Below the pieces are notes generated by a model, which was given only the letters and a program-made list of their open reading frames with translations, was not told where the DNA came from and made no database searches. DNA of 64,000 nucleotides from Irineochytrium annulatum (lineage: Eukaryota; Chytridiomycota; Chytridiomycetes; Chytridiales; Chytridiaceae), in the NCBI GenBank assembly GCA_027600665.1, contig JADGJL010000001.1, positions 186,001 through 250,000 of the forward strand, written 5' to 3'. The translations under genes were made by a program, and so were the position numbers. How positions within the stretch are numbered: the stretch's first letter is position 1; every line of letters starts with the position of its first letter. Positions 24,995 through 32,364 of this stretch are shown one piece after another.

Positions 24995-25546
24995 TCAGTC
25001 TGTTATTATCGTTAGTTTGGGCCACTGTTGTTGCCAGCACTTCTTCTGTACGCGTTGATTATAATAATCAGCATCCGTGAAGAACGGGCTTCGACGAACC
25101 ATTAACGCATACAGATCACACAGACCATGAGGAGCGCAGATGTTAACCCGATCTTCTTCATCCAACTGTACCCCTATGGCAGTCACAATCTCTGGCCAAT
25201 AGCGAAGAGCATCTTCAGTAGAAAGATAAGGATCTGTGCCATTGCGCAGATGCATTCTGGCCTGATTTTTGACCGACCACTTGGCATTGCCTGTCAACTC
25301 ACGAAGCTGACACTCCAACTGTATGTCTCGTTCCTCTCGCAGATCTTGCGCATCGTAATAGACAACATCAATATCACTATGCAGCTCTCGAACAGCATAT
25401 CCATGGAGAATATCCCAGATATAATTGCGAATATATCCTGCACCTATGTAACATTGTGGCAAATGGAGACCTCGGACTCTCCGCAGGTCATGCATTAATT
25501 GCTCGTGCTCCGCAATTGCCCGGATGAATTTCTCCTCATGCAACAA
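24995..25546 (-). CDS. Nucleotidyltransferase family protein (DUF925/NTP_transf_6)
   Basis: This 183-residue protein resembles the NTP_transf_6 family of the polymerase-beta-like superfamily. The nucleotide-binding GAGYIRNYIWD is at residues 35-45. The metal-binding HSDIDVVYYD supplies Asp58 and Asp60, and the C-terminal APHGLCDLYALMVRRSP is typical of the family. No substrate is known. The start is TTG with GAAGGA nearby. It is followed downstream by the YdcF-like gene. Confidence 0.78.
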   Translation of the reverse strand: MLHEEKFIRAIAEHEQLMHDLRRVRGLHLPQCYIGAGYIRNYIWDILHGYAVRELHSDIDVVYYDAQDLREERDIQLECQLRELTGNAKWSVKNQARMHLRNGTDPYLSTEDALRYWPEIVTAIGVQLDEEDRVNICAPHGLCDLYALMVRRSPFFTDADYYNQRVQKKCWQQQWPKLTIITD

Positions 25547-25657
25547 GTGGTCCTTCTCTTTACTCCCGATGCTCTACTCACTCCCTCAATCTATTCTACC
25601 TGCTTACTGTGCCTGCATCCAATATATCATGTTTGGGTGTCTCCGATAAAATGAACA

Positions 25658-25727
25658 AATCCCCTCAGGCGGTCACCTAAGTGTCATCTGAACAGATGCA
25701 TCTTAAGGTCATTCACCTGAGGGGATT
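25658..25727. repeat. Long imperfect hairpin
   Basis: AATCCCCTCAGG near 25658 and CCTGAGGGGATT ending at 25727 close a 70-base hairpin, with inner CACCTAAG/CTTAAGGT and CATCTG/GATG segments. It lies between the DMT transporter stop and the nucleotidyltransferase start, both minus strand. It may end the transporter transcript (U-rich flank weak) or act in the leader of the next gene. Confidence 0.6.
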
Positions 25728-25756
25728 GCATGAAGAAATCTGATTCATTTTTTTAG

Positions 25757-26620
25757 TCAGCCCCACATCCCAATTAGCAAAATGCCGGCAAAAATAACGA
25801 CGGAACAGAGAATACGCTTTTTCCCCTGCTGTTCTTTCAGCAGTAAAATACCGAGGAAGGCTGCAAATATCGTTCCTACTTCCCGAAGGGGACCCAGTCT
25901 TGCCATCGGTGCCTGCTGTAACGCAAACAGAAACAACAGATACGAGCCCGGATTCAGTAACGCGCCAAGCATAATGGTCGATCGATTCACCTTCCACTCC
26001 TGACGCAGTTGACGAGAAGCCAGCAACGCAGGGGTTAAACCGGCGACAAAACCAATGTTGGTCACTTCAAGTAATGATAAGGGTGAGATATGTTCCAGAT
26101 TCAGCTTATCCACGAACACGTAACTGGTTGTACATAAACCTACACATAAAGCCATCAAAACCGGCTTCAATCCCGTTACACGCGAGCCCGTATTAACATC
26201 TCTGCTTCCGGCACCACTGAGCACCGTAAATCCGCCGAGCATACACGCAATGCCGATCCAGCCGTACAATGATAAGGTTTCACCCAGAAAAGTAACTCCG
26301 ATCAGAGGTACCAATAAGGTGCTCGTTCCCCGCATAATCGGATAGATCTGAGATAGATCGCCGAGTTCGTAGGTCTGAGACAACAGCCAAGAGTACAATG
26401 CCTGCAAGCCCATCGACAGAATCAGTAGCGCATAGGCTGCCATGGATAAGGGTTCACGTGCCAATTCCACAATGAGTACAGGAAGCAATATAATCGTTGG
26501 AATCATCATAATGGACCACAAGAACACACTTTTATTCAGACTGCGCTTGGTAAACATGCTCCAGACGGCATGAGCCATCCCGGAAGCCAGTACCAGCATT
26601 ATAGGTAAAATCATAATCAA
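25757..26620 (-). CDS. EamA/DMT superfamily transporter
   Basis: This 287-residue membrane protein has about ten hydrophobic spans in two homologous halves, as in drug/metabolite transporters. The first-half span has AHAVWSMFTKRSL. LGDLSQIYPIMRGTSTLLVP and, in the second half, APMARLGPLREVGTIFAAFLGILLLKE mark the EamA signatures. The substrate is unknown. The frame starts TTG at 26620; ATG at 26614 is equally possible, after AGAGGA. It is separated by 36 bases from the metallophosphoesterase upstream, so the two may be co-transcribed. Confidence 0.85.
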   Translation of the reverse strand: MIMILPIMLVLASGMAHAVWSMFTKRSLNKSVFLWSIMMIPTIILLPVLIVELAREPLSMAAYALLILSMGLQALYSWLLSQTYELGDLSQIYPIMRGTSTLLVPLIGVTFLGETLSLYGWIGIACMLGGFTVLSGAGSRDVNTGSRVTGLKPVLMALCVGLCTTSYVFVDKLNLEHISPLSLLEVTNIGFVAGLTPALLASRQLRQEWKVNRSTIMLGALLNPGSYLLFLFALQQAPMARLGPLREVGTIFAAFLGILLLKEQQGKKRILCSVVIFAGILLIGMWG

Positions 26621-26656
26621 AACGTTCCTCTCTACTCCATTACTCTTTTATATAAT

Positions 26657-27622
26657 CTATTGTGCTGAAGCGCTCCCAGGTTGATGTTCTGGCTGCTCCT
26701 TCACGACAGAGCCGTCTTCCAGACGAAGCCATGTATCAAAGCTGCGTTGTCCCGCCTTCATCTGAATGATGCGTCCTCCGCGCAGCATGCCTTCCCTTCC
26801 ATATGTACTGTGCCCACTCGAACGCCCGTAGCAGAGACGAATGCCATGGTAATTCCCGTGAAAATCATTCACATGATCATGTCCGCAAAAGGTTCCCATC
26901 ACATCGCCCATCTCCAGCAGTGCAGAGAACAGCCCCGAGTTCACTTGGGCAGAACAGACAGGCTCGTACTTGCTGCCATAGCAGATCTGCGTGTCCCACA
27001 TGGACTGGTATTCAGGAATCGGGATATGAAAAAACGCCAAGGCGGGTAGCTTATCTCCGCGGCTGCGGCCGGAATTGACGCGTATGGATTCAGACATCAG
27101 CCACTGGATCTGATTGGGCTGAATCCAGTCATAGCCGGGAATAGACTCAACTGTGGAATAACTCCCTGAATCGAGGAAATACAATACTGCAGCCGGACTC
27201 CCATCCGGATCGGCTACCTCCAGCGTGTAATTGCTCATCCCTGCAATCTCGCTTGGACCAGGCTCTGTCACGTTATACTCATGCTCCTGAATGACATCCA
27301 TTAATCCATCGGGAGTAATCCGATTTTCCGTATCGTGATTGCCGTACACAAATGCCCACGGAATGCCACACTCTTCCACAACTGCTACGGCCTCACGGAA
27401 AGCCTGCTCCGGATGCTCACATGCCTTTTTCCCCTGATCTACCGGCCCTGTATAGATCACATCCCCTGTAAACACAACCAGATCGGGTTGTTCCGCCTGA
27501 ACAACGGTATTCATTAACTTCCGGGTTCTGATATCCTCAGGACGGCCGTCTTTCCAGTGCAGATCTGTAAACTGCACAATTTTAAACGTTCCATCTTTTT
27601 GAAAAGTCAGCTGTCGCTTCAC
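26657..27622 (-). CDS. Metallophosphoesterase
   Basis: This 321-residue calcineurin-like phosphoesterase has the metal ligands in order: DLH (Asp20, His22) in FTDLHW, FTGDV (Asp54), GNHD (94-97) and GHDH near residue 248. It resembles the purple-acid-phosphatase-like YkoQ/Dcr2 group. No signal peptide is visible, so it acts in the cytosol. The start is GTG after GAGGGGG. It is divergent from the DeoR-family gene across a 354-base region, and that regulator may control it. Confidence 0.88.
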   Translation of the reverse strand: MKRQLTFQKDGTFKIVQFTDLHWKDGRPEDIRTRKLMNTVVQAEQPDLVVFTGDVIYTGPVDQGKKACEHPEQAFREAVAVVEECGIPWAFVYGNHDTENRITPDGLMDVIQEHEYNVTEPGPSEIAGMSNYTLEVADPDGSPAAVLYFLDSGSYSTVESIPGYDWIQPNQIQWLMSESIRVNSGRSRGDKLPALAFFHIPIPEYQSMWDTQICYGSKYEPVCSAQVNSGLFSALLEMGDVMGTFCGHDHVNDFHGNYHGIRLCYGRSSGHSTYGREGMLRGGRIIQMKAGQRSFDTWLRLEDGSVVKEQPEHQPGSASAQ

Positions 27623-27976
27623 TCTTTTGACCCCCTCATTAGTAAGTAAAAATACATGTTATATAATTATGATCTCGTTACACTCTGCATGTTGTTTCTT
27701 GTGACATTATGTTGTTTTATATGATCTTATCTTCACATGATAGTACTGTCAATACATCATTAACTTCATCATCACATCTCTGTCCCATGTTCTTGGATAA
27801 CAAAATAATCAAGATCCTAGACGGTGCAGATTTATTTCTTTTAAAGTACACGTTCGGCAAATTGACAAGCTTTGCTTGACCTTTTAAACTATATAAATCA
27901 ACATAAATCCACAAGACTACACGAATTATAAATTTAAAATACATATGTATACGCAATACAGGAGGTTCGACAACGT
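27623..27976. other. Divergent regulatory region, metallophosphoesterase/DeoR
   Basis: This AT-rich region separates the divergent metallophosphoesterase (-) and DeoR-family (+) genes. It contains a CAAGC/GCTTG hairpin (27866-27878) within overlapping TTGACA and TTGACC boxes, and the palindrome at 27939-27950. A 79-codon TTG-initiated minus frame at 27717-27956 lacks a ribosome site and is not called. Confidence 0.6.
27939..27950. promoter_or_regulatory. Palindrome before the deoR-family gene
   Basis: ATACATATGTAT is a perfect 12-base palindrome 26 bases before the DeoR-family start codon, between promoter-like sequence and the AGGAGG site. It may be an autoregulatory operator, but such AT-rich palindromes also arise by chance. 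Confidence 0.35.
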
Positions 27977-28747
27977 ATGTCTCTAACGTACGAAGAGCGC
28001 AAAAACACTATTCTTACCCGTTTGGCTACCCAAGGGAAAGTTCAGGTTCAGGCTTTGGCAGATCTGTTTCAGGTATCTACAGAAACCATACGACGTGATC
28101 TGGATCGACTCGAAAAGGAAGGCGAATTGCGTAAAGTCTATGGCGGAGCTGTTCGTGTACGTTCAGGAATGATCGAAGCCCCTTTTCAAAAGCGTGCGCA
28201 GCTTCAGATGAGTGAGAAACAGCGCATCGGCATTGCAGCTGCCGCTCTGATTGAAGATGGTGAAACCGTGATGTTGGACAATGGCACAACAACACTGGAG
28301 ATCATGCGTCAACTAAGAAATCGTTCACAGGTGACTGTCATCACCAACTCAGTTCCAATCCTCACCTGTGCGCTGGAAGGTTTTGCAGGTAAAATCATTT
28401 TTGCTGGAGGTGAAATCAATTCAGCGGTGCAAGCTTCCACGGGGCCAGTCACACATGAATTGCTGAGTCAGTTCAAAGTAAACAAAGCATTCATCTCTGC
28501 CGGCGGTGTTTCGTTAATGGATGGTGTAACAGACTATTTGCTGGAAGAAGCACTTGTTTCCCGCAGAATGATGGAACGAGCAGAAGAGTCCATTTTGGTA
28601 GCCGATCACACCAAATTTGGTCGATCCACGTTTGCACAGATCTCCCCCATGAATCACGTATCAATGGTCATTACAGACTCCGAATGTTCGACAGAATGGA
28701 TTGAGGCCCTACATCAAATGGAGATTGAAACGGTTCACACGATTTGA
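27977..28747 (+). CDS. DeoR/GlpR family transcriptional regulator
   Basis: This 256-residue regulator has an N-terminal helix-turn-helix (VQALADLFQVSTETIRRDLDRL, about residues 23-44), with the KVYGGAV hinge, then a sugar-phosphate-sensing domain with DNGTTTLEI, VITNSVPI and FISAGGVS motifs. The family usually represses sugar metabolism genes and is relieved by a phosphorylated sugar. The ATG follows AGGAGG. The divergent metallophosphoesterase is the nearest candidate target; the effector is unknown. Confidence 0.9.
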   Translation: MSLTYEERKNTILTRLATQGKVQVQALADLFQVSTETIRRDLDRLEKEGELRKVYGGAVRVRSGMIEAPFQKRAQLQMSEKQRIGIAAAALIEDGETVMLDNGTTTLEIMRQLRNRSQVTVITNSVPILTCALEGFAGKIIFAGGEINSAVQASTGPVTHELLSQFKVNKAFISAGGVSLMDGVTDYLLEEALVSRRMMERAEESILVADHTKFGRSTFAQISPMNHVSMVITDSECSTEWIEALHQMEIETVHTI

Positions 28748-28779
28748 CAGTGTGAGCCATTTTTTATACCTTTATAAGG

Positions 28780-28797
28780 TATAATGATCGTTCTATC
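28780..28797 (+). promoter_or_regulatory. TetR operator/-10 site before the tetR-family gene
   Basis: TATAATGATCGTTCTATC includes a perfect -10 box (TATAAT, 28780-28785) fused to an imperfect dyad centred on GATC. The same 18 bases recur before the MFS gene at 29409-29426. The likely reader is the TetR protein encoded just downstream. Confidence 0.7.
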
Positions 28798-28825
28798 CTA
28801 TTTTCAAGAGAGGACATTCCTGATT

Positions 28826-29356
28826 ATGAGCAGCAAAAAAGAAATGCTTTTGAACGTGGCTGAAGAATTATTTTATCTTCATGGCTTCCATTCCATTGGA
28901 TTGAAGCGAATTATCACAGATGCCGGAATCGCCATCATGACGTTATATAACCACTTTGAATCCAAGGATGACCTTATCGTTCAGGTGCTCCTCCGGCGCG
29001 AACAGCGTTATTTGGAACAGTTAAGGCAATATGCAAACAATAAAGAACAACCCATGTTTCTCAATCTGGCTGAAGGACATGCAACTTGGTTGAAAGAACA
29101 CGAGTCAAGAGGTTGCTTGTTCTTACGCGCCAAAGAAGAATTCGGAGGTCATGCAGACCATATCATCGTCCAGACAGTGAATGCACATAAAAGACATATG
29201 AGAACGTTAATCCAAACATTGGCGCCTGCTGCAAGTGATCGAGATCTGATACGATTTGCCCTGCTGCTGGAGGGTTCTACGGCACTTGCTGAGACAGAAA
29301 ATGTAAATGACGTCTGCCGCGAATTGATCCATATGACGCAAACCAGTTTCAAGTAG
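28826..29356 (+). CDS. TetR/AcrR family transcriptional regulator
   Basis: This is a 176-residue TetR-type repressor. The N-terminal helix-turn-helix runs from LFYLHGFHSIGLKRIITDAGIA to MTLYNHFESKDDL, and the C-terminal ligand domain is helical. A longer frame begins at 28784, but its ATG lies inside the -10/operator sequence. The ATG at 28826 is therefore chosen (MSSKKEML), downstream of AGAGGA. It is followed by a terminator and by an MFS gene that has its own copy of the operator, so this protein probably represses both. Confidence 0.9.
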   Translation: MSSKKEMLLNVAEELFYLHGFHSIGLKRIITDAGIAIMTLYNHFESKDDLIVQVLLRREQRYLEQLRQYANNKEQPMFLNLAEGHATWLKEHESRGCLFLRAKEEFGGHADHIIVQTVNAHKRHMRTLIQTLAPAASDRDLIRFALLLEGSTALAETENVNDVCRELIHMTQTSFK

Positions 29357-29367
29357 TCCTATTCCGG

Positions 29368-29395
29368 GTGAGTTAGTAGTTCAACTCACTTTTTT
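29368..29395 (+). terminator. Terminator after the tetR-family gene
   Basis: GTGAGTT (29368-29374) pairs with AACTCAC (29383-29389) and is followed by a T6 tract. It shows that the MFS gene is transcribed from its own promoter. Confidence 0.75.
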
Positions 29396-29408
29396 ATTTA
29401 AGTGAAAA

Positions 29409-29426
29409 TATAATGATCGTTCTATC
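29409..29426 (+). promoter_or_regulatory. TetR operator/-10 site before the MFS gene
   Basis: This is a second, identical copy of TATAATGATCGTTCTATC, again with a TATAAT -10 box (29409-29414) at its left end, 37 bases before the first start codon of the MFS gene. See 28780-28797. Confidence 0.7.
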
Positions 29427-29445
29427 TAAAAAGGCGGTGGATTTT

Positions 29446-30552
29446 ATGAAAAAAATTATCTTTCCAGGCATTGCACTTATCGCTGTATGTTATGCATTCG
29501 GGCGATTCAGTTATGGATTGTTTATGCCGGAAATTTCGGAAGCCTTACACTTGAATGACGCAGCCTCTGGGGCGATTAACTCTGGAACGTATATTGCCTA
29601 TTGTCTGTCCCTTCTAACGGCACCCCTGTTGATTAATCACAAGGGGCACCATTATGTCATTCAATTGGCAGGCATCAGCGCAGTGCTCGGATTAACCGGC
29701 ATTGCCCTGTCTCAGAATGCATGGGTTCTTGCATTTAGTGTATTTCTAGCCGGTTTAAGTACAGGCTGGGCCTCTCCGGCACTTGGTAACACGGTTAATG
29801 CGGAACTTGCACCGGATCTGCAAGCCAGAGGCAACAGCTGGATTAATACAGGGACCAGCTTCGGAATTGTTATATCCGGTCCACTCTACTGGCTGTTCAC
29901 GGATTACTGGCGTCTAACCTACATCCTGTTTGCCGTGATCGGTGTTGTGGTTCTGCTGTGGAACAGACGTGTCATTCCGGCAACCAAGACACTGCCTTGT
30001 ACCAAGTCGCTCTGGACATGTATGAAACCAACCAGACCCGGGTCTGCTCTTCTGATGGCTTGTCTGTTAACAGGTGTTAGTTCCGCAATCTACTGGACCT
30101 TTGCCCGAAACTTCCTCACGGACGAGAAAGGGGCCTCCGATTCGGAAGCCGTGTTGTTCTGGATTGTGATGGGGGTTATGGGGATACTCGGCGGATGCGC
30201 CGGACGCATTATTGAACGTATTGAGATTGGGTGGTCCTACCGGATAGGTATACTTTTATTGGCTATCTCGCTGGGGGTAATCCTGCTTCCATCCATGGCG
30301 GCAAGCCTGATCTCTGCGATCATATTTGGCAGCACATATATTTTCCTGACCAGTGTATTTATCGTTTGGGCAACGCGACTATTCAGTCCCAATGTATCCA
30401 TCGGAATTAGTCTTGCCTTTCTCGCGCTGGGTGCTGGGCAATTCCTCGGTTCATCCATGGCAGGTTACACGATTGAAGTGTTCTCCAATACAACGGCATT
30501 TCTGGCCTTTGCTGTACTCGGCCTGTTCGGATTGTTAATTCGAGTGAAATAA
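29446..30552 (+). CDS. MFS transporter, YbfB/YjiJ type
   Basis: This is a 368-residue major facilitator transporter with twelve predicted membrane spans. The opening ALIAVCYAFGRFSYGLFMP is typical of the YbfB/YjiJ (MFS_4) group, and LAGLSTGWASPALGNTV follows in span four. The substrate is unknown; an efflux role is plausible because a TetR-family gene is adjacent. The frame opens at 29413 inside the operator. The ATG at 29446 follows AAGGCGGTGG and is preferred. Confidence 0.88.
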   Translation: MKKIIFPGIALIAVCYAFGRFSYGLFMPEISEALHLNDAASGAINSGTYIAYCLSLLTAPLLINHKGHHYVIQLAGISAVLGLTGIALSQNAWVLAFSVFLAGLSTGWASPALGNTVNAELAPDLQARGNSWINTGTSFGIVISGPLYWLFTDYWRLTYILFAVIGVVVLLWNRRVIPATKTLPCTKSLWTCMKPTRPGSALLMACLLTGVSSAIYWTFARNFLTDEKGASDSEAVLFWIVMGVMGILGGCAGRIIERIEIGWSYRIGILLLAISLGVILLPSMAASLISAIIFGSTYIFLTSVFIVWATRLFSPNVSIGISLAFLALGAGQFLGSSMAGYTIEVFSNTTAFLAFAVLGLFGLLIRVK

Positions 30553-30556
30553 ATGA

Positions 30557-30580
30557 CAGAACAACGTTCTGATCGTTTTT
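30557..30580 (+). terminator. Terminator after the MFS gene, resembles the dispersed element end
   Basis: CAGAAC (30557-30562) pairs with GTTCTG (30566-30571) and is followed, after ATCG, by a T6 tract. The sequence ATGACAGAACAAC plus GATCG also matches the low-coordinate end of element copy B near 20430-20452, so this terminator may be a fragment of it. Confidence 0.6.
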
Positions 30581-31188
30581 TATTCTACTCGGCGTACACT
30601 TCCGGTCAGTCCATACTGAAGCCGTACATCTACAAAAGTAACTGTGGCCCCTTGCCCGATTGGGGATTGGGCCATGATGCCAACTTTGATCTCTTCGGGG
30701 CAATCAAGGCCAAAATAACGTACCAGTTTCCACTTCTCACCATCCTGGGAATAATGAAAAGCAAAGCTGCTGCCTGCACGAGCTACACGCAGATAAGGCT
30801 TGCTGACATCTACAGGGGATGATACACAATCATCCGAGTTACCACGGGTCACAACACTGAGAATGGACGGCTGTTCTTCAAAAAATTCAAAGCAGACTTT
30901 AGCCCAATTCGTATCGTCCACCATTACCATCAGACAGCCCGAGTCATACTGTTCTTTCATGTCCACCTGTACTTGAGTGACGATGCTGAAATCTCCCTTG
31001 ATTATCGTATGTAAAAATGGAGCTGAGGCTTTCACCGGGTCACCTCCCGGATCAATGAAAAAGTCACTGACTGGCGAAACGGTTATCGTTACTTTGCCGT
31101 CTTCAATGGACCAATCTGCTGGCTCGTTCAGCCATCCCAGGTTGGCAGATAATGTCTGACCTGAACAATGTTCGAATAGATTCGTCAT
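30580..31188 (-). CDS. DUF1349 family protein
   Basis: This 202-residue beta-rich protein belongs to the DUF1349/concanavalin-like family. Diagnostic stretches are DWSIEDGKVTITV near the start, FSIVTQVQVDMKEQYDSGCLMVMVDD in the middle, and VGIMAQSPIGQGATVTFVDV at the end. The fold suggests sugar binding, but no activity is established. There is no signal peptide. The ATG at 31188 follows AAAGGGTG. The gene is convergent with the MFS gene. Confidence 0.85.
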   Translation of the reverse strand: MTNLFEHCSGQTLSANLGWLNEPADWSIEDGKVTITVSPVSDFFIDPGGDPVKASAPFLHTIIKGDFSIVTQVQVDMKEQYDSGCLMVMVDDTNWAKVCFEFFEEQPSILSVVTRGNSDDCVSSPVDVSKPYLRVARAGSSFAFHYSQDGEKWKLVRYFGLDCPEEIKVGIMAQSPIGQGATVTFVDVRLQYGLTGSVRRVE

Positions 31189-31282
31189 GTGGCACACCCT
31201 TTGTGTTGGAGTTTAAGCTGACTCATTTCTCTATTTGTATTCGGTATGTCTTATGGTTAATCCTGTATCCATCCCCGTTATC

Positions 31283-31825
31283 TTACACCCGTGTGTACGA
31301 TTGGATGAACCGTTCGTCCCACACTTGCACCTCAATATAACGTTCCGGCCCCTTATCGCCCTGACGGTTCCATTCCTGAGGCCAACCATAGGTTTGGATC
31401 ACTTCGATGATTTCATCTTTGGTATAAATCTGCTTACGATAAGGTTTAGCATCGTCAAACCTCATTGTTGGAAACAAGTCCCCGTAGGTAAAACTCACAA
31501 CATCGACAGGAAGATCACCCCACGGAATGAGCACATGATCAGGTTCTGAATACCAGGACGACAACCATTCACATGCGCCAAGCGTCAGGTAGTGGGGATA
31601 TGATTGCAGCGGCTTTCCACCTTTGGCAACAAACTGCTCATAAGCTCTATGCTCAAGCGTTCTGCGAATTTCCATGTAATCTGCGGATCGCCGACTGGCA
31701 AAGTTCCTTCCCTGAAGACGGATCTGCTGAGTTACTTCTTCTGCTTCATCCGCAGACAGGCTGGAGAGATTTCTGAAAGGACCAAGACTTTGTTCAAAAT
31801 AATGATAGGCATTCCAGTCGTTCAA
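31283..31825 (-). CDS. Hypothetical protein
   Basis: This 180-residue soluble protein is not one I recognise. It is rich in aromatic residues, with segments NDWNAYHYFEQSLGPF, HYLTLGACEWLSSWY and IEVIQTYGWPQEWNRQG. The long frame extends to 32017 across the divergent gene's promoter and is unlikely. ATGs at 31867 and 31843 lack ribosome sites. The TTG at 31825 has GGGAG eight bases upstream and is preferred. It is divergent from the SunI/YnzG-like gene. Confidence 0.6.
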   Translation of the reverse strand: MNDWNAYHYFEQSLGPFRNLSSLSADEAEEVTQQIRLQGRNFASRRSADYMEIRRTLEHRAYEQFVAKGGKPLQSYPHYLTLGACEWLSSWYSEPDHVLIPWGDLPVDVVSFTYGDLFPTMRFDDAKPYRKQIYTKDEIIEVIQTYGWPQEWNRQGDKGPERYIEVQVWDERFIQSYTRV

Positions 31826-31933
31826 CCTTTCCACTCCCTTCATTATTAATAAGGTAATTTTATCCATAATATGATAAACTGGACATACGAGATTACTACA
31901 ATGATATGAATTACAACAGGAGGAGATCAACCT

Positions 31934-32200
31934 ATGTTTGGTGTTAACGTGAAAAAAATAGAAGATCAACTGGTCATCCGCTGGCAGTTCTCCAAAATCG
32001 AAATCCCCATCGCACATATCTCATCGGTCACTCTGGATGATACGTACGGTGGCAGCGAACCATCCGCCATTCGGATCGGTCCGGTTAATGGCACAAGCGA
32101 GAGGATTCTGATCCGTACGGTTAATCAATCATATATCTTATTCACGAACAGTGTGAATTTATATCCCAATATCCGAGATATGCTACAACCGGCAAACTAG
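31934..32200 (+). CDS. SunI/YnzG-like PH-domain protein
   Basis: This 88-residue protein has the compact beta-sandwich pattern of the SunI/YnzG family, with the matching stretches HISSVTLDDTYGGSEPSAIRIGP and TVNQSYILFTNSV. B. subtilis SunI gives immunity to the bacteriocin sublancin, but many relatives have no bacteriocin nearby and none is seen here. The immunity role is therefore not inferred. Unlike SunI, I see no obvious membrane span. The ATG follows AGGAGG. Confidence 0.7.
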   Translation: MFGVNVKKIEDQLVIRWQFSKIEIPIAHISSVTLDDTYGGSEPSAIRIGPVNGTSERILIRTVNQSYILFTNSVNLYPNIRDMLQPAN

Positions 32201-32225
32201 ATTTTGGTTCGAAACAGATTATAAT

Positions 32226-32269
32226 GTTTCTCCAAAGGAAAGCTCCAGTTTCTCCAAAGGAAAGCTCCA
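32226..32269 (+). repeat. Perfect tandem duplication, 22 bases x 2
   Basis: GTTTCTCCAAAGGAAAGCTC plus CA occurs twice without change (32226-32247 and 32248-32269), just after the SunI-like stop. It looks like recent slippage or unequal exchange. No function is seen. Confidence 0.85.
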
Positions 32270-32289
32270 TTTACATATGTACCCCACCA

Positions 32290-32344
32290 GAAAGAAGCGT
32301 GAGTATTCGCATGAATTGTTACAGCGAATACCCACGCTTCTTTC
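32290..32344. terminator. Bidirectional terminator
   Basis: GAAAGAAGCGTG followed by GTATTCGC (32290-32310) pairs with GCGAATAC and CACGCTTCTTTC (32324-32344) around a 13-base loop with small mismatches. It separates the SunI-like gene (+) from the end of the nine-gene transport operon (-). Confidence 0.85.
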
Positions 32345-32364
32345 ATCTCAATTCAACGCTCCCC

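Noticed and set aside
27717..27956. 79-codon minus frame in the DeoR divergent region
   Set aside because: TTG start without ribosome site, biased composition, and location inside a promoter region.
31826..32017. N-terminal extension of the hypothetical gene at 31283
   Set aside because: It is Cys/His-rich, has no ribosome site, and would run across the divergent SunI-like promoter and start.
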